Assembly (NCBI GenBank): GCA_963714325.1
Contig: CAVQOB010000011.1
Span: forward strand, 1-64,000
Length of the DNA: 64,000 nucleotides
From: CAVQOB01 sp963714325
Lineage (GTDB): Bacteria; Pseudomonadota; Alphaproteobacteria; Rhizobiales; Hyphomicrobiaceae
Reading direction: 5' to 3'
Position 1 is the stretch's first letter; every line of letters begins with the position of its first letter. This document shows, one piece after another, positions 8,481 through 17,844 of this stretch. Position numbers and translations under genes: made by a program. The notes beneath the pieces were generated by a model that saw nothing but the letters and a program-made list of their open reading frames with translations, was not told the DNA's origin and did not search any database.

Positions 8481-11400
8481 TCAATTGAATATGAAGTCCT
8501 GGTGATTGATCTGGCTGGCGCGAATGCCGATCAGAACGATCTCGTCAATTCCGCCCGCCGCCGACGTGATCACCGTTTCGAACGCCGTACCGACCAGACG
8601 TTCAGAAATGACGAGGTCGTTCATGGAGTGAATGCCGGGCCCTGTCGGTAGCGTCGCGAATTCGATCCGATCATCGCGATCCGCGAAATCGAGGATCACG
8701 TCGTGTCCCCATCCCGACGGACCGTACGAGAAGACGTCGCGCCCTCCGTTACCCGATAATACGTCGTCGCCGGCGTTGCCTGCGAGACGGTCGTTGCTGC
8801 CGCCGCCCGAGAGCGTGTCGTTGCCGTTGCCACCGCGGAGATCGTCGATATCGAGTCCGCCCGACAAGAAGTCGTCGTCGTCGCCGCCGAACAGGGTGTC
8901 GTTGCCCGCCTCGCCGAACAACTGATCGTTGCCGCCGCCGCCGGACAAGAGGTCGTGCTGCGTACCGCCGAACAGCGTGTCGCTACCGTCGTTGCCCGAG
9001 AGCGTGTCGTTGCCATTGTAGCCGAACACGCGTTCGGAGGCACCCAGCCCGACGAACTCGTCGTTCTGGATGGTCATGTGGAACTGCTCGATGCTGACGA
9101 TCTGGTCGCCCGTCGCGATGCCGGAGTTGCGTGCCTGATTGGTCAGGTCGATGATGATGCCGATGCCCAACTCGAGGAACGAGGTGGTGTCGAAGCCATC
9201 ACCACCGTCCGTAAGGTCGGCGCCGGCGCCGCCGACGATGAAATCGTCGCCGGCTTCGCCGTACAGGCTGTCGTTGCCGCCGAAGCCGTACAGGGTGTCG
9301 TTGCCACCGCGGCCGTAGACGATATCCGGGATCGCATCGTTGCGACCGAGGTAGGTGTCGTCGAAGTTGCTCAAGCCGAACTGCTCGATCGAGATGAAGA
9401 TATCACCGGCCGCATCGCCCGTGGTCGCGCTGGGGTTCTGCATGTTGATGAACACAGGCCCCGTCGCGTCGATGTAGGACGCCATGTCGATGCCATCGCC
9501 GCCGTCGAGCGTGTCGCGCCCCGGACCGCCGTCGAGCGTGTCGTTGCCGGCGTTGCCGAACAACTGGTCGTCGCCGGCCTCGCCATAGAGATCGTCCTCG
9601 CCGTCGCCGCCGCGGATCAGATCGGCGCTGTCGCCGCCGTGGATAAGGTCGTTGCCGCCGTCACCGTCGACGGTATCGTTGCCGAGACCGGCATAGATCG
9701 TGTCCTTGCCGTCGCCGCCGGACACCTGGTCGGCATCGTCGCCGCTATCGACGTAGTCGTCGCCGCCGCCCGCATTGATCACATCCAGGCCGCCTTGTGC
9801 GTAGATCGTGTCGTTGCCGTCGCCGCCCGTCACAGTATCGTTGCCGCCACCCGCGTCGATCGAGTCGGCGCTGCCGCCACCATCGATGCTATCGGCGCCG
9901 CTGCCGGCAAAGATGGTGTCGCCGCCCTCGCCACCGAAGACGGTGTTGGTTCCGTTGCCCGCGACGATGAAGTCACTGCCGCCGTCGCCGTCGATCGTGT
10001 CGGCATCGTCCCCGGCGAAGATGGAATCGTCGCCCTCTCCACCGGATACCGTGTTGTTGCCGCTGCCCGCCTGAATGTTGTCAGCGCCGTCGCCGCCGCT
10101 AACGTAGTCGGCGCCGATGCCTGCGTTGATCGTGTCGTCCTCCGAGCCGCCGTAAAGTGAATCGTCACCGTCGCCGCCGTCGAGCGTATCGCGCCCGGCC
10201 TCGCCGAACATCTGATCGTCGTTTGCGCCGCCGGACATGTTGTCGGCGCCGCTGCCGCCGAACATGGTATCGTTGCCGTCCTCGCCGAACAGCAGGTCGT
10301 CGTCGGTGCCGCCATTGATCGTGTCGCCGCCGGTGCCACCGTAGACCGTATCGAGACCGATGCCGGCATCGACCGAGTCCGCGCCACCGCCTGCAAGGAT
10401 ACTGTCGGCGCCCATGCCGCCGAGGATCGTGTCGTTGCCCTCCTGCCCGAACAGCAGATCGTCGCCGTCGCCGCCGTCGAGGGAGTCGTTGCCGTCGCCG
10501 CCGTCGACCGTGTCGCGGCCCGCGCCTGCGAGGACGGTGTCGTTCTGGTTACCGGCGTCGATGCTGTCGTCGTCATCGCCGCCGTCGATCGAATCGTCGC
10601 CGTCACCGCCGAAGACCGTATCGAGGCCGATGCCGGCGATCACGGTGTCGTTGCCGCTGCCGGCGTCGACGCTGTCGTTACCGGCGCCGGCCATGATCGA
10701 GTCGTTGTCGCTGCCGCCGTTCAGGCTGTCTTCGCCGTTGCCGCCATCAAGCGTGTCATTGCCGGCGCCGCCGTCGAGCGTGTCGTTGCCGTCATCGCCC
10801 GTAAGGTTGTCGTTGCCGCCGTTGCCGACCAGACGGTTGGCGACGCCGTTACCCAGAATGGTATCGCTGCCGCTGCCGCCGATGGCATTTTCGATCAGCG
10901 AGCGCTGATCATTGTTGTAGAGCATCGCGTTGTAGACGTTGCCCTGAGCGAGGCCCGAGTTGCGGCCACCCGTCCCGTCCGCGTTCGGCCCTCCGTCCAA
11001 GTCCGCGAGCTGGTCGGTATCGGTGATCGACCACCTGCCGGGGCGGAGGTCGATATTCACGCCGTCGCCGTAGTTCGACATGTCGTAGGTGTCGTTGCCG
11101 AACCCGTCCCAAATGGTCAGGAACACCCGATTGGCACCCGGCTGCTGCTGCGGCGCGCCGTTGATCGACATGGTGCCGGTAGTCTCGTTCCAGGTGTACG
11201 TGGTGTTGTCGGCGTTGGTGCTGAAGTCTGCTCCGTACATGTATTGCAAGGCGGCGATGTCGAGCATCATGAACGACTGCGCGTATCCCCATTGTTCCGC
11301 GATCAGTGAATTGGGGACGCCGGGGTTGGCGGCTGTCTTGAGAGCGGACCGGTAGGTCATGATCGTGAACTCGAGCGAGTTCAGTTCGTCCCGCAGGATC

Positions 11401-12098
11401 GGACCGTCTATGTCGGTCAGAATATCATTGAGGATGCCGCCGGAACCGAGCAGGCCCACCTCGTGGGCGTGCTTCAGGCCGAGCGCATGGCCGAGCTCGT
11501 GCATGATGGTGGTGAACGCGTAGTTGCCCATCTGCGGCGCGTCGAAGGTACCGTCGCCCTTGAACCACATGTCACCGAGGAAACTTCGGCCGAGCAGGGT
11601 TTCGAAACGCTGGATTGGCGGAACGCCGAAAGCCGGCGACGAAGACGAGATCGAATCGGATTCGCCGAAGCGCAGATCGCCGAACGTGACGTTGAACTCG
11701 GGAGGAATGATGCTAACGTCGATTTCAAGGATCGTTTTGCTGAATGTCAAATTGGTCAATGCCGCGGCGCTGGTCATGCCAAAGCGCGCGGTGGCTTCCT
11801 GAGCTGTATTGAACTCCTCGAATCCATTCAGTGCGATGACAGCGGTAACGCCAGCGTCATAGTCGCCCAGCACCGCACTTGCTAGCGCATCGATGAAACC
11901 GCCTACAGGATCATCCAACCAATCAACAAACGCTTCAGCCACGTCGAACGGATCGAGCTCGTTTACAACTGCGTCGAGGACGTACCACCATCCACTGTCG
12001 GGGAAGCTGAACGTGAGGTCGTTGCTGTCCCATCTGTAACCGGTCAGCAGAGCATCGATGTCGGTGTTGGTGAGGGAAATTTCCTGCGGGCCTGCCAT
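8481..12098 (-). CDS. Large secreted M10 zinc metallopeptidase with RTX repeats
   Basis: This 1205-aa protein is a serralysin-like M10 protease joined to a very long RTX domain. The zinc motif HELGHALGLKH spans residues 200-210, and a Met-turn-like EFTIMTYRS follows about 50 residues later. From about residue 410 to 1110 there are dozens of calcium-binding nonapeptides (GGxGxDxLx), broken by a few non-repeat inserts around AxxYIDATGPV-like segments. The C-terminus (HDVILDFADRDDRIEF onward) resembles type I secretion end domains, and there is no Sec signal. Export by a type I ABC system is therefore inferred; none is encoded nearby. I chose the ATG at 12098 because GGAGGG lies 6 bases upstream; an upstream ATG at 12140 has no such site. 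About half the protein is repeats, far more than in typical serralysins (about 480 aa). Confidence 0.9.
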   Translation of the reverse strand: MAGPQEISLTNTDIDALLTGYRWDSNDLTFSFPDSGWWYVLDAVVNELDPFDVAEAFVDWLDDPVGGFIDALASAVLGDYDAGVTAVIALNGFEEFNTAQEATARFGMTSAAALTNLTFSKTILEIDVSIIPPEFNVTFGDLRFGESDSISSSSPAFGVPPIQRFETLLGRSFLGDMWFKGDGTFDAPQMGNYAFTTIMHELGHALGLKHAHEVGLLGSGGILNDILTDIDGPILRDELNSLEFTIMTYRSALKTAANPGVPNSLIAEQWGYAQSFMMLDIAALQYMYGADFSTNADNTTYTWNETTGTMSINGAPQQQPGANRVFLTIWDGFGNDTYDMSNYGDGVNIDLRPGRWSITDTDQLADLDGGPNADGTGGRNSGLAQGNVYNAMLYNNDQRSLIENAIGGSGSDTILGNGVANRLVGNGGNDNLTGDDGNDTLDGGAGNDTLDGGNGEDSLNGGSDNDSIMAGAGNDSVDAGSGNDTVIAGIGLDTVFGGDGDDSIDGGDDDDSIDAGNQNDTVLAGAGRDTVDGGDGNDSLDGGDGDDLLFGQEGNDTILGGMGADSILAGGGADSVDAGIGLDTVYGGTGGDTINGGTDDDLLFGEDGNDTMFGGSGADNMSGGANDDQMFGEAGRDTLDGGDGDDSLYGGSEDDTINAGIGADYVSGGDGADNIQAGSGNNTVSGGEGDDSIFAGDDADTIDGDGGSDFIVAGNGTNTVFGGEGGDTIFAGSGADSIDGGGSADSIDAGGGNDTVTGGDGNDTIYAQGGLDVINAGGGDDYVDSGDDADQVSGGDGKDTIYAGLGNDTVDGDGGNDLIHGGDSADLIRGGDGEDDLYGEAGDDQLFGNAGNDTLDGGPGRDTLDGGDGIDMASYIDATGPVFINMQNPSATTGDAAGDIFISIEQFGLSNFDDTYLGRNDAIPDIVYGRGGNDTLYGFGGNDSLYGEAGDDFIVGGAGADLTDGGDGFDTTSFLELGIGIIIDLTNQARNSGIATGDQIVSIEQFHMTIQNDEFVGLGASERVFGYNGNDTLSGNDGSDTLFGGTQHDLLSGGGGNDQLFGEAGNDTLFGGDDDDFLSGGLDIDDLRGGNGNDTLSGGGSNDRLAGNAGDDVLSGNGGRDVFSYGPSGWGHDVILDFADRDDRIEFATLPTGPGIHSMNDLVISERLVGTAFETVITSAAGGIDEIVLIGIRASQINHQDFIFN

Positions 12099-12159
12099 GT
12101 GAAACCCTCCAAACAAATACAATGAGAAAAAATTCAACACGTTAAATAGAACAGGTATG

Positions 12160-12189
12160 AAGTTATGATCGTGACGTCGCGCATGTCAA
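12160..12189 (-). promoter_or_regulatory. Candidate promoter of the RTX protease gene
   Basis: On the minus strand TTGACA (12189-12184) is followed after 18 bases by TAACTT (12165-12160), about 60 bases before the chosen start codon. It lies in a clearly AT-rich stretch (12099-12290), unlike the rest of the region. Confidence 0.45.
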
Positions 12190-12732
12190 GCAACTGGTGA
12201 ACCGGTGGAGAAGCAAAATCGATCAATTTTTTGATAGTTTGATAATAAGTTAACGATGCGCACATTGATAAGAATGCCTCAGGCAGAGACGTCACGAGCC
12301 AGTTGCGCGACGTGGCCTAAAACAACACCCTGATGAAGCCCCCCGGCGTAAACGGCTAACTCGCCGGGTCCGAGTTTAATTACTATCGGACCCGACCGGT
12401 CGATATCGCGTCAGTGCGCAACGGCAGTTGACCATCGACCGACGAGGTCGGGCCGAAAGCGGTCGTCAGTCGCCGAATGTCATCGCCTGCTTGACGCGCC
12501 GCAGCGATTTTCGCCACGGCGTCCACTGGCTTTGCACGGAAAGCACACGCGATTTGATCGTCTGTACGTCGGAGAGTCGGCAAGTGGCCCATCACCATGA
12601 TTGCGCATTGTCGGGGAAGAGTGCCGTGAATGAGGGCTCAGCCGACATGCTCAGCAGGTGTTTGGCCCATGCCCGCGCCGCCCGCGCTTTTCGTATGCCG
12701 CATGCGCGACGCCATGTACGCATTCCCCGACG
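12190..12732. other. Intergenic region between the RTX gene and the PAN-like gene
   Basis: No supported gene. A GC hairpin (CCCGGCG at 12342-12348, CGCCGGG at 12362-12368) is present without a clear T-run. Short open frames here have no recognisable content. Confidence 0.45.
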
Positions 12733-13029
12733 CTACCGCCGGATACCAACATCGGACGAGCCGCCCGTCTTTCGCGGGCGGACGGTGTCGTAGAGATTGC
12801 ACTTCTTTTCGGGCCGGTAGTATTCGATCATCAGGCATTTGTCGTTAGCGAGGCAGCGCTGCGTGCATTCGGTGTAGTCCTTGCCATAGGTGATGGCGAA
12901 GCCCGGCCCCTCGATCCACACGCCTGAGAGCTTTTCGATGGTCGGCGCTGGTTGCGAGGCAACGGGGCCGCCCAGGACCGCGCACAGTCCCAAGACCGCT
13001 GCGGTTCGCTTTCCCAGCATGATGCGCAT
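12733..13029 (-). CDS. Small secreted Cys-containing protein, PAN/apple-like
   Basis: This 98-aa protein has a Sec-type signal peptide (KRTAAVLGLCAVLGGPVASQ, cleavage near residue 26). A mature part with four Cys follows: TECTQRCLANDKCLMIEYY and EKKCNLYD. The pattern of an aromatic-rich segment with C-x3-C-x5-C and a later C is like a short PAN/apple domain. Such domains bind proteins or carbohydrates outside the cytoplasm. AAGGA precedes the start at about 9 bases. No partner is evident in the neighbourhood. The function is unknown and the PAN assignment tentative. Confidence 0.6.
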   Translation of the reverse strand: MRIMLGKRTAAVLGLCAVLGGPVASQPAPTIEKLSGVWIEGPGFAITYGKDYTECTQRCLANDKCLMIEYYRPEKKCNLYDTVRPRKTGGSSDVGIRR

Positions 13030-13372
13030 CGTCCCAGTCCTTTTGCTTGACGCTCTGCGGGAACGTATCCTGGGATTGGTGCGGAACTTGGGCGCACGAG
13101 AGCCGGTACGATGACCGGCCGCGCATTTTGCACTGATACTCGTGTTCTGCCGCAGACATATGGTTCCCTGTCATCCCGCGCGCATCCGCAGCACGTCAGC
13201 GCGGGTGCTGGTCGGCAGCTGAAGCACAACAAAAGTGCTGCGGTGCAGACGCGGGACCTTATGAGACGCACAGCCAGAAGGTCCCGCATCTGCGGATCAG
13301 CGTTGCACGCTGCGCCGCGTGCGGGATTACAAAATGGGCATCATCTATTGGTGACGGTTCACTGGCTGCGGT
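13030..13372. other. Intergenic region with imperfect palindromes
   Basis: No gene is seen. Segments such as ATCCCGCGCGC (about 13174) and GCGTGCGGGAT (about 13317) face each other as imperfect inverted arms, like the palindromic repeats elsewhere in the window. Confidence 0.4.
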
Positions 13373-14737
13373 TCAGGCGCAAGCGGCCGTGATTACACTG
13401 ACGTCGGCGAGCGCATCGAGTTGCCAGGCCAGTCGCAGCACATCGCGTGCGCGCGCGTCACCGATGACGGGAACGGCGTTGCCGAGGAATTTGGCTTCGA
13501 TCGCCGCATCGGTCATGGGGTTATCGACCGTGCCGGACGCGTGGGGGATATGGCATTCGTGCCGCGCGCCCGCCGACGTGATGATGGTTGCAATCGCTTC
13601 GTCACGGCGAAATCCGGGATCGGTCGCGACACTGATTTTGCCGCGCAGGGCCAAGACTTCCGCTGAGCCCGCGCGCGCGCCTTCGAATTGCGCAATGCCG
13701 GCGGCACGATCGATGAAGGCGACGGCGGCGGCATGGTTGATCGAGAATTTCGACTGCAACCCGGATTTGGGATCGTCGATCCCCGTGATTTTGACGGCGT
13801 GCGGGTGGACGCGCAGGTGCACCGACTGGACCTCGCCAGCAGGAACGGCCGTCTGTCGCGCGACCGCGATCATCGCATCGATCAACGGGTGCAGGACGAC
13901 GCCACAGGCGTAGGGCTTGTAGCCGTTGCGGGTGATTTCCCAGCGCTGGCCGAGCCCTTCGAGCACGGCTTCGGGCTTGGTTTCAACGCTGTAAATGCGG
14001 GCAAAGCCGCGTTTTCCCTCGATGATCTCGTCGGAACTGTCAAAACCCTGCTCAGCCAACAGTGCGGCGAGAACGCCGTTCGAAGCGGCTTTTCCAGCGT
14101 GAAAGGATTTGCACATCGTGCCGCGGTTCTGCTGCATCCCCGCGGCCTGTGTCGCGGCGATGCCTAGAGTGTGCGTCAACGGCTTGGCGTCGAGGCCGAG
14201 CAGGCGGCCGGCGGCGGCGCCAGCGGCAATCGTGCCGAGTGTGCCGGTCAGATGCCAGCCGCCGTCGTGATGGGCGGGCGCCGCTTGTCCGATCCGCACG
14301 CCCGCCTCGAAGCCCGCGACAGTGGCGGCGATCAACGCGCGGCCGGTCACGGCCTGACGATCGGCGAGCGCGAGCAATGCCGACAGGATCGGCGAACTCG
14401 CATGCAGGACGACGCCACCCATGTGCGTGTCGTCGAAGTCCAGCAGGTGGCCCATCTGGCCGTTGACGATCGGCGCTTCCAGTAGTCCAAGTTTGCGGCC
14501 ACGCCCGAGCAGGGTCGCCTGCGGTTGCCCGCCGAGCGCTGCGAGAACTTCCACCAACTTGTCGATTGTCTCGTGGCGGCTGCCGGCGAGCGCACAGCCG
14601 AGCCAGTCGATCAGTCCGCGCTTGGCCTCGTGGATCGCGGCCGGCGGCAAATCCTCGAAGCGGAATGTCGCCAGGAAGCGCGCGAGATCCCGGGTGATGC
14701 CGAGGTTGAGCTTGGCGGCCCCGTACTCACTTGTCAT
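13373..14737 (-). CDS. MmgE/PrpD family protein
   Basis: This 454-aa protein belongs to the MmgE/PrpD family (2-methylcitrate dehydratase, cis-aconitate decarboxylase and relatives). Family landmarks visible are the N-terminal helical part RGLIDWLGCALAGSRHETI, the segment NGQMGHLLDFDDTHMGGVVLHAS holding the conserved D-D-T-H residues, the Gly/Ala-rich GTLGTIAAGAAAGRLLGL, and KPYACGVVLHPLIDA near two thirds of the length. The gene is divergent from a second family member (14858 onward), with 120 bp between the starts, so shared control is likely. The substrate is unknown; lack of prpB or prpC nearby argues against a simple methylcitrate cycle role. Confidence 0.85.
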   Translation of the reverse strand: MTSEYGAAKLNLGITRDLARFLATFRFEDLPPAAIHEAKRGLIDWLGCALAGSRHETIDKLVEVLAALGGQPQATLLGRGRKLGLLEAPIVNGQMGHLLDFDDTHMGGVVLHASSPILSALLALADRQAVTGRALIAATVAGFEAGVRIGQAAPAHHDGGWHLTGTLGTIAAGAAAGRLLGLDAKPLTHTLGIAATQAAGMQQNRGTMCKSFHAGKAASNGVLAALLAEQGFDSSDEIIEGKRGFARIYSVETKPEAVLEGLGQRWEITRNGYKPYACGVVLHPLIDAMIAVARQTAVPAGEVQSVHLRVHPHAVKITGIDDPKSGLQSKFSINHAAAVAFIDRAAGIAQFEGARAGSAEVLALRGKISVATDPGFRRDEAIATIITSAGARHECHIPHASGTVDNPMTDAAIEAKFLGNAVPVIGDARARDVLRLAWQLDALADVSVITAACA

Positions 14738-14857
14738 GGCCCTGATAACCTCCCGAAGTCACGCGCGATCCGCTGCTCGCGGGATAGCCTAGTACCCATT
14801 GCAAATGCCGGCAAACAGTGCATTTTTCCGAAACCGATTTCTTTGGAGGCCCGCTGA

Positions 14858-16222
14858 ATGCACGACCGGATCATTGCCGAAGCGCTGGCGGCCGCCGCAG
14901 ACAGCGTTTCCGCGTCGACGGTATCGCCGGCCATGCGCCGCGTCAGCGAAGATCTGCTGCTCGATGTGATCGGGCTCTGCGTTGCGGCGCGGCGATCCGA
15001 CTATATGGCGGCGATGCTGGCCGGTCTCGACGCCGGTGGTAATTGCAGCGCGATCGGGCACGGCGTAACGTTCGATCCCGTCAGCGCAATCCTCGTCAAC
15101 GGCACGGCAGCGCACGGCGACGATTACGACGATACCTTCGAAGGCGGGCCGGTGCATTCGGGCGCGGTGATCGTGCCGGCGATGCTGGCAGCGAGCGAGC
15201 GTCACGGACTGAGCGGCAGCGACGTTCTGGTGGGGCTCGCCATCGGCGCGGAAGTCATGTGTCGCCTGAGCCTGGTTGCGCCGCGTGCCGTGCACAAGGC
15301 CGGATTTCATCCAACGGCGGTATTCGGTGCCATGGGCGCTGCGGCGGCCGTGGCAGCGGCATTGCAATTACCACCCGACCGTTTTGCGTCGGCGTTGGGC
15401 CTCGCCGGCAGCATGGCGTCGGGGATCATCGAATACCTCGCCGAGGGAACCTGGACTAAGCGCATGCATGCGGGCTGGGCGGGGCAGAGCGGCTATCGCG
15501 CGGCACGGCTGGCAGCCGAGGGCTTCAAAGGTCCACGCACAGTGCTCGAAGGCAAACATGGCCTGTTCTTCGGTTTCGCGCGCGCGCCAAACTGCGATTG
15601 GGACGCACTGCTCGACGGCTTTGGGACGCGATGGGTAGCCGAGACGATCGCCTTCAAGCCCTATCCGTGCGGGACGATGGCACATCCCTACATCGATTGC
15701 GCCTTGCGCTTGCGCCAGACAGGGATCGACGTCGCAGCAATCCAAAGCATCATCTGCGAGACGGCCGAAGGGTTCGTGCACCGGCTGTGGGAGCCGTTGG
15801 CCGGCAAGCAAAACCCGCCGAACGGCTATGCCGGCAAATTCTCAATTCCCTACGCGATTGCCGTGGTGTTGGTGCGCGGCGAAGCTGGGTTGGCGGCGTT
15901 CGAGGACGAAGCGGCGCGCGATCCAACCGTGCGCGATCTGGCGCGAAAAATCCAATACGTCATCGATCCCAATCACCCCTACCCCCGCAGTTACACCGGC
16001 CATATCCGTGTGATGCTGGCTAATGGCCGCGTGATCGAGGAACGCCAGCCGCATTTGCGTGGCGGCGCGACGGAGCCATTGCCGTCCAAGGAAATTCAAG
16101 CCAAATTCCGGGCCAACGTCCGCCACGGCGGCTGGAGCGACAGTCAAGCCGAGGACGTTGCCAGCGGTATCAAAGAAATGTTCAACGCTGGACGTATCGA
16201 CTTGACCGCATGCCGGCGCTGA
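14858..16222 (+). CDS. MmgE/PrpD family protein
   Basis: This 454-aa protein is a second MmgE/PrpD family member, clearly diverged from the neighbour on the other strand. Landmarks are VNGTAAHGDDYDDTFEGG with the conserved acidic/His residues, HPTAVFGAMGAAAAVAAAL, and FKPYPCGTMAHPYIDCA. It is expected to be a cytoplasmic hydro-lyase, decarboxylase or isomerase acting on a small carboxylic acid. Its end overlaps the start of an acyl-CoA synthetase gene by 13 bases, so the two form an operon. The product is presumably made available to, or derived from, a CoA-activated acid; this is inference. Confidence 0.85.
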   Translation: MHDRIIAEALAAAADSVSASTVSPAMRRVSEDLLLDVIGLCVAARRSDYMAAMLAGLDAGGNCSAIGHGVTFDPVSAILVNGTAAHGDDYDDTFEGGPVHSGAVIVPAMLAASERHGLSGSDVLVGLAIGAEVMCRLSLVAPRAVHKAGFHPTAVFGAMGAAAAVAAALQLPPDRFASALGLAGSMASGIIEYLAEGTWTKRMHAGWAGQSGYRAARLAAEGFKGPRTVLEGKHGLFFGFARAPNCDWDALLDGFGTRWVAETIAFKPYPCGTMAHPYIDCALRLRQTGIDVAAIQSIICETAEGFVHRLWEPLAGKQNPPNGYAGKFSIPYAIAVVLVRGEAGLAAFEDEAARDPTVRDLARKIQYVIDPNHPYPRSYTGHIRVMLANGRVIEERQPHLRGGATEPLPSKEIQAKFRANVRHGGWSDSQAEDVASGIKEMFNAGRIDLTACRR

Positions 16223-17826
16223 CGCCAGTCGATGACCTGGAGGCGGCCTTGCGCGTCGAGACGCATTACGATGGACGCCGCATCAGCTGCTTTGCCGAGC
16301 GGCCGGGCAGCGTCGACCAACTGTTGCGTGATGCCAGTGCGCGAGCGCCGGATCGGCCGGCGGTCATCGACGGGGCGCTGAGCATCAGTTATCGCGAGTT
16401 GGATCGCGCCGCGACGCTGATCGCGGCCAATGTGCATTCGCACGGATTGAGCCCCGGCGATCGTTTGGCGCTGCTCATTCCGAACCGTATTGAATTCGTC
16501 CAATGTCTATTCGGCGCGGTGCGGGCAGGCCTGATCGCGGTGCCGATGAGCATCCGCCAGAGTGCGCCGGAAACAGCCTTCGTCCTGGCACAGTCCGGCG
16601 CCCGCGGCCTCGTCTATGATGCGAGCCTGACGCGGCAACTACCGGCCCTCGATACGGGGGATATCGGTGACCGTGTCTACGCCATCGACGGGCGAACGCA
16701 CCGCCCGTTCGACGTACTGCTGCACGAGCCGGCACACCTGTCGGCGCCTGTACCATTGATCGAGGACGATGCGTGGTGCCTGCTCTATACGTCGGGCACG
16801 ACCGGCCAGCCGAAAGGCGCCATCCTCACGCATCTCGGCGCGGTCCATTCGACGATAGCCTTCGAGCAGGTGATGCGGCTGCGCGACGGCGAGGTGTCCG
16901 TACTCGCCGTACCAGCGTCGCACGTGACGGGCTTGATCGCGGTCCTGCTGACCATGCTGCGTGTCGCCGGCACCAGCGTGATGATGCGATCGTTCCAGGC
17001 GCGGGCATTTCTTGATCTCGCCGCAACCCACCGTATGACGCACGCGCTGATCGTGCCGGCGATGTACAATCTCTGCCTGATGGAGCCTGAGTTCCAAGCG
17101 ATTGATCTGCGCCACTGGCGGACCGGTGGGTTCGGCGGAGCACCGATGCCGGAAACAACGATCGAGCGGCTGGCCGAGACCTTGCCGGCGCTGACACTGA
17201 TCAACGCCTATGGTGCCACGGAATCCACGTCGCCACTGACCATCATGCCACCCGGCGACATCGCCGAACATCGGCTTTCCGTCGGCAAGGCAGTCCCGGG
17301 CGCGGAACTCACGGTCATGGACGATGATGGGCGCCCCGTTGCAGCGGGCATCAGCGGCGAAATCTGGGCGCGCGGGGCGATGATCGTGCCGGGCTACTGG
17401 GATAACCCCGAGGCCAATCGGACAGCATTTGCCGCGGGTTGGTGGAAGTCCGGCGACATCGGGATGATCGATGCGGGTGGCTATGTGCACCTTCTGGACC
17501 GCAAGAAGGACATGATCAATCGCGGCGGCTATAAGATCTATTCAATCGAGGTGGAGAACGTGCTGGCGCAGCAGCCGGGCGTCGTGGAATGCGCGGTGGT
17601 CGGGTGGCCGGATCCGGTGCTCGGCGAGCGCGTGCATGCGTTCATCGTTGGCCGCGAGCCCTTCGTGACAGAGGCGGCCCTGAAAGCGGCGTGTGCACGC
17701 GAATTGTCGGACTACAAGGTCCCGGAAGCGATAACGTTACTGGACACGCCACTGCCGCGCAACGCCAATGGCAAAGTGATGAAGGCGGCGCTGCGGGCAC
17801 GGCCTGCATCCGCGACAAGCCCGTAA
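16210..17826 (+). CDS. AMP-dependent acyl-CoA synthetase/ligase
   Basis: This 538-aa adenylate-forming enzyme activates a carboxylic acid with ATP and CoA. Motifs in order are the phosphate-binding loop LLYTSGTTGQPKGA (about residue 195), YGATEST (A5), the SGDIGMIDAGGYVHLLDRKK region with the hinge Asp/Arg, GGYKIYSIEVEN (A8), and the C-terminal RNANGKVMK with the catalytic Lys. It overlaps the upstream MmgE/PrpD gene, so the two are probably translated together. The size and motifs fit medium/aryl acid ligases; the specific acid cannot be read. BioY and his genes follow on the other strand and are not related in function. Confidence 0.88.
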   Translation: MPALTPVDDLEAALRVETHYDGRRISCFAERPGSVDQLLRDASARAPDRPAVIDGALSISYRELDRAATLIAANVHSHGLSPGDRLALLIPNRIEFVQCLFGAVRAGLIAVPMSIRQSAPETAFVLAQSGARGLVYDASLTRQLPALDTGDIGDRVYAIDGRTHRPFDVLLHEPAHLSAPVPLIEDDAWCLLYTSGTTGQPKGAILTHLGAVHSTIAFEQVMRLRDGEVSVLAVPASHVTGLIAVLLTMLRVAGTSVMMRSFQARAFLDLAATHRMTHALIVPAMYNLCLMEPEFQAIDLRHWRTGGFGGAPMPETTIERLAETLPALTLINAYGATESTSPLTIMPPGDIAEHRLSVGKAVPGAELTVMDDDGRPVAAGISGEIWARGAMIVPGYWDNPEANRTAFAAGWWKSGDIGMIDAGGYVHLLDRKKDMINRGGYKIYSIEVENVLAQQPGVVECAVVGWPDPVLGERVHAFIVGREPFVTEAALKAACARELSDYKVPEAITLLDTPLPRNANGKVMKAALRARPASATSP

Positions 17827-17844
17827 GCTTTCAGCCCTGCGCGC

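Noticed and set aside
8955..10160. Long open frame opposite the RTX repeats, with repetitive Val/Ala composition
   Set aside because: It mirrors the nonapeptide repeat code of the protease gene and has no independent start signal or domain.
8696..10850. Regular short DNA repeats that could suggest a CRISPR or minisatellite
   Set aside because: They follow codon periodicity of GGxGxDxLx peptide repeats, vary at silent positions and lack constant repeat-spacer structure.
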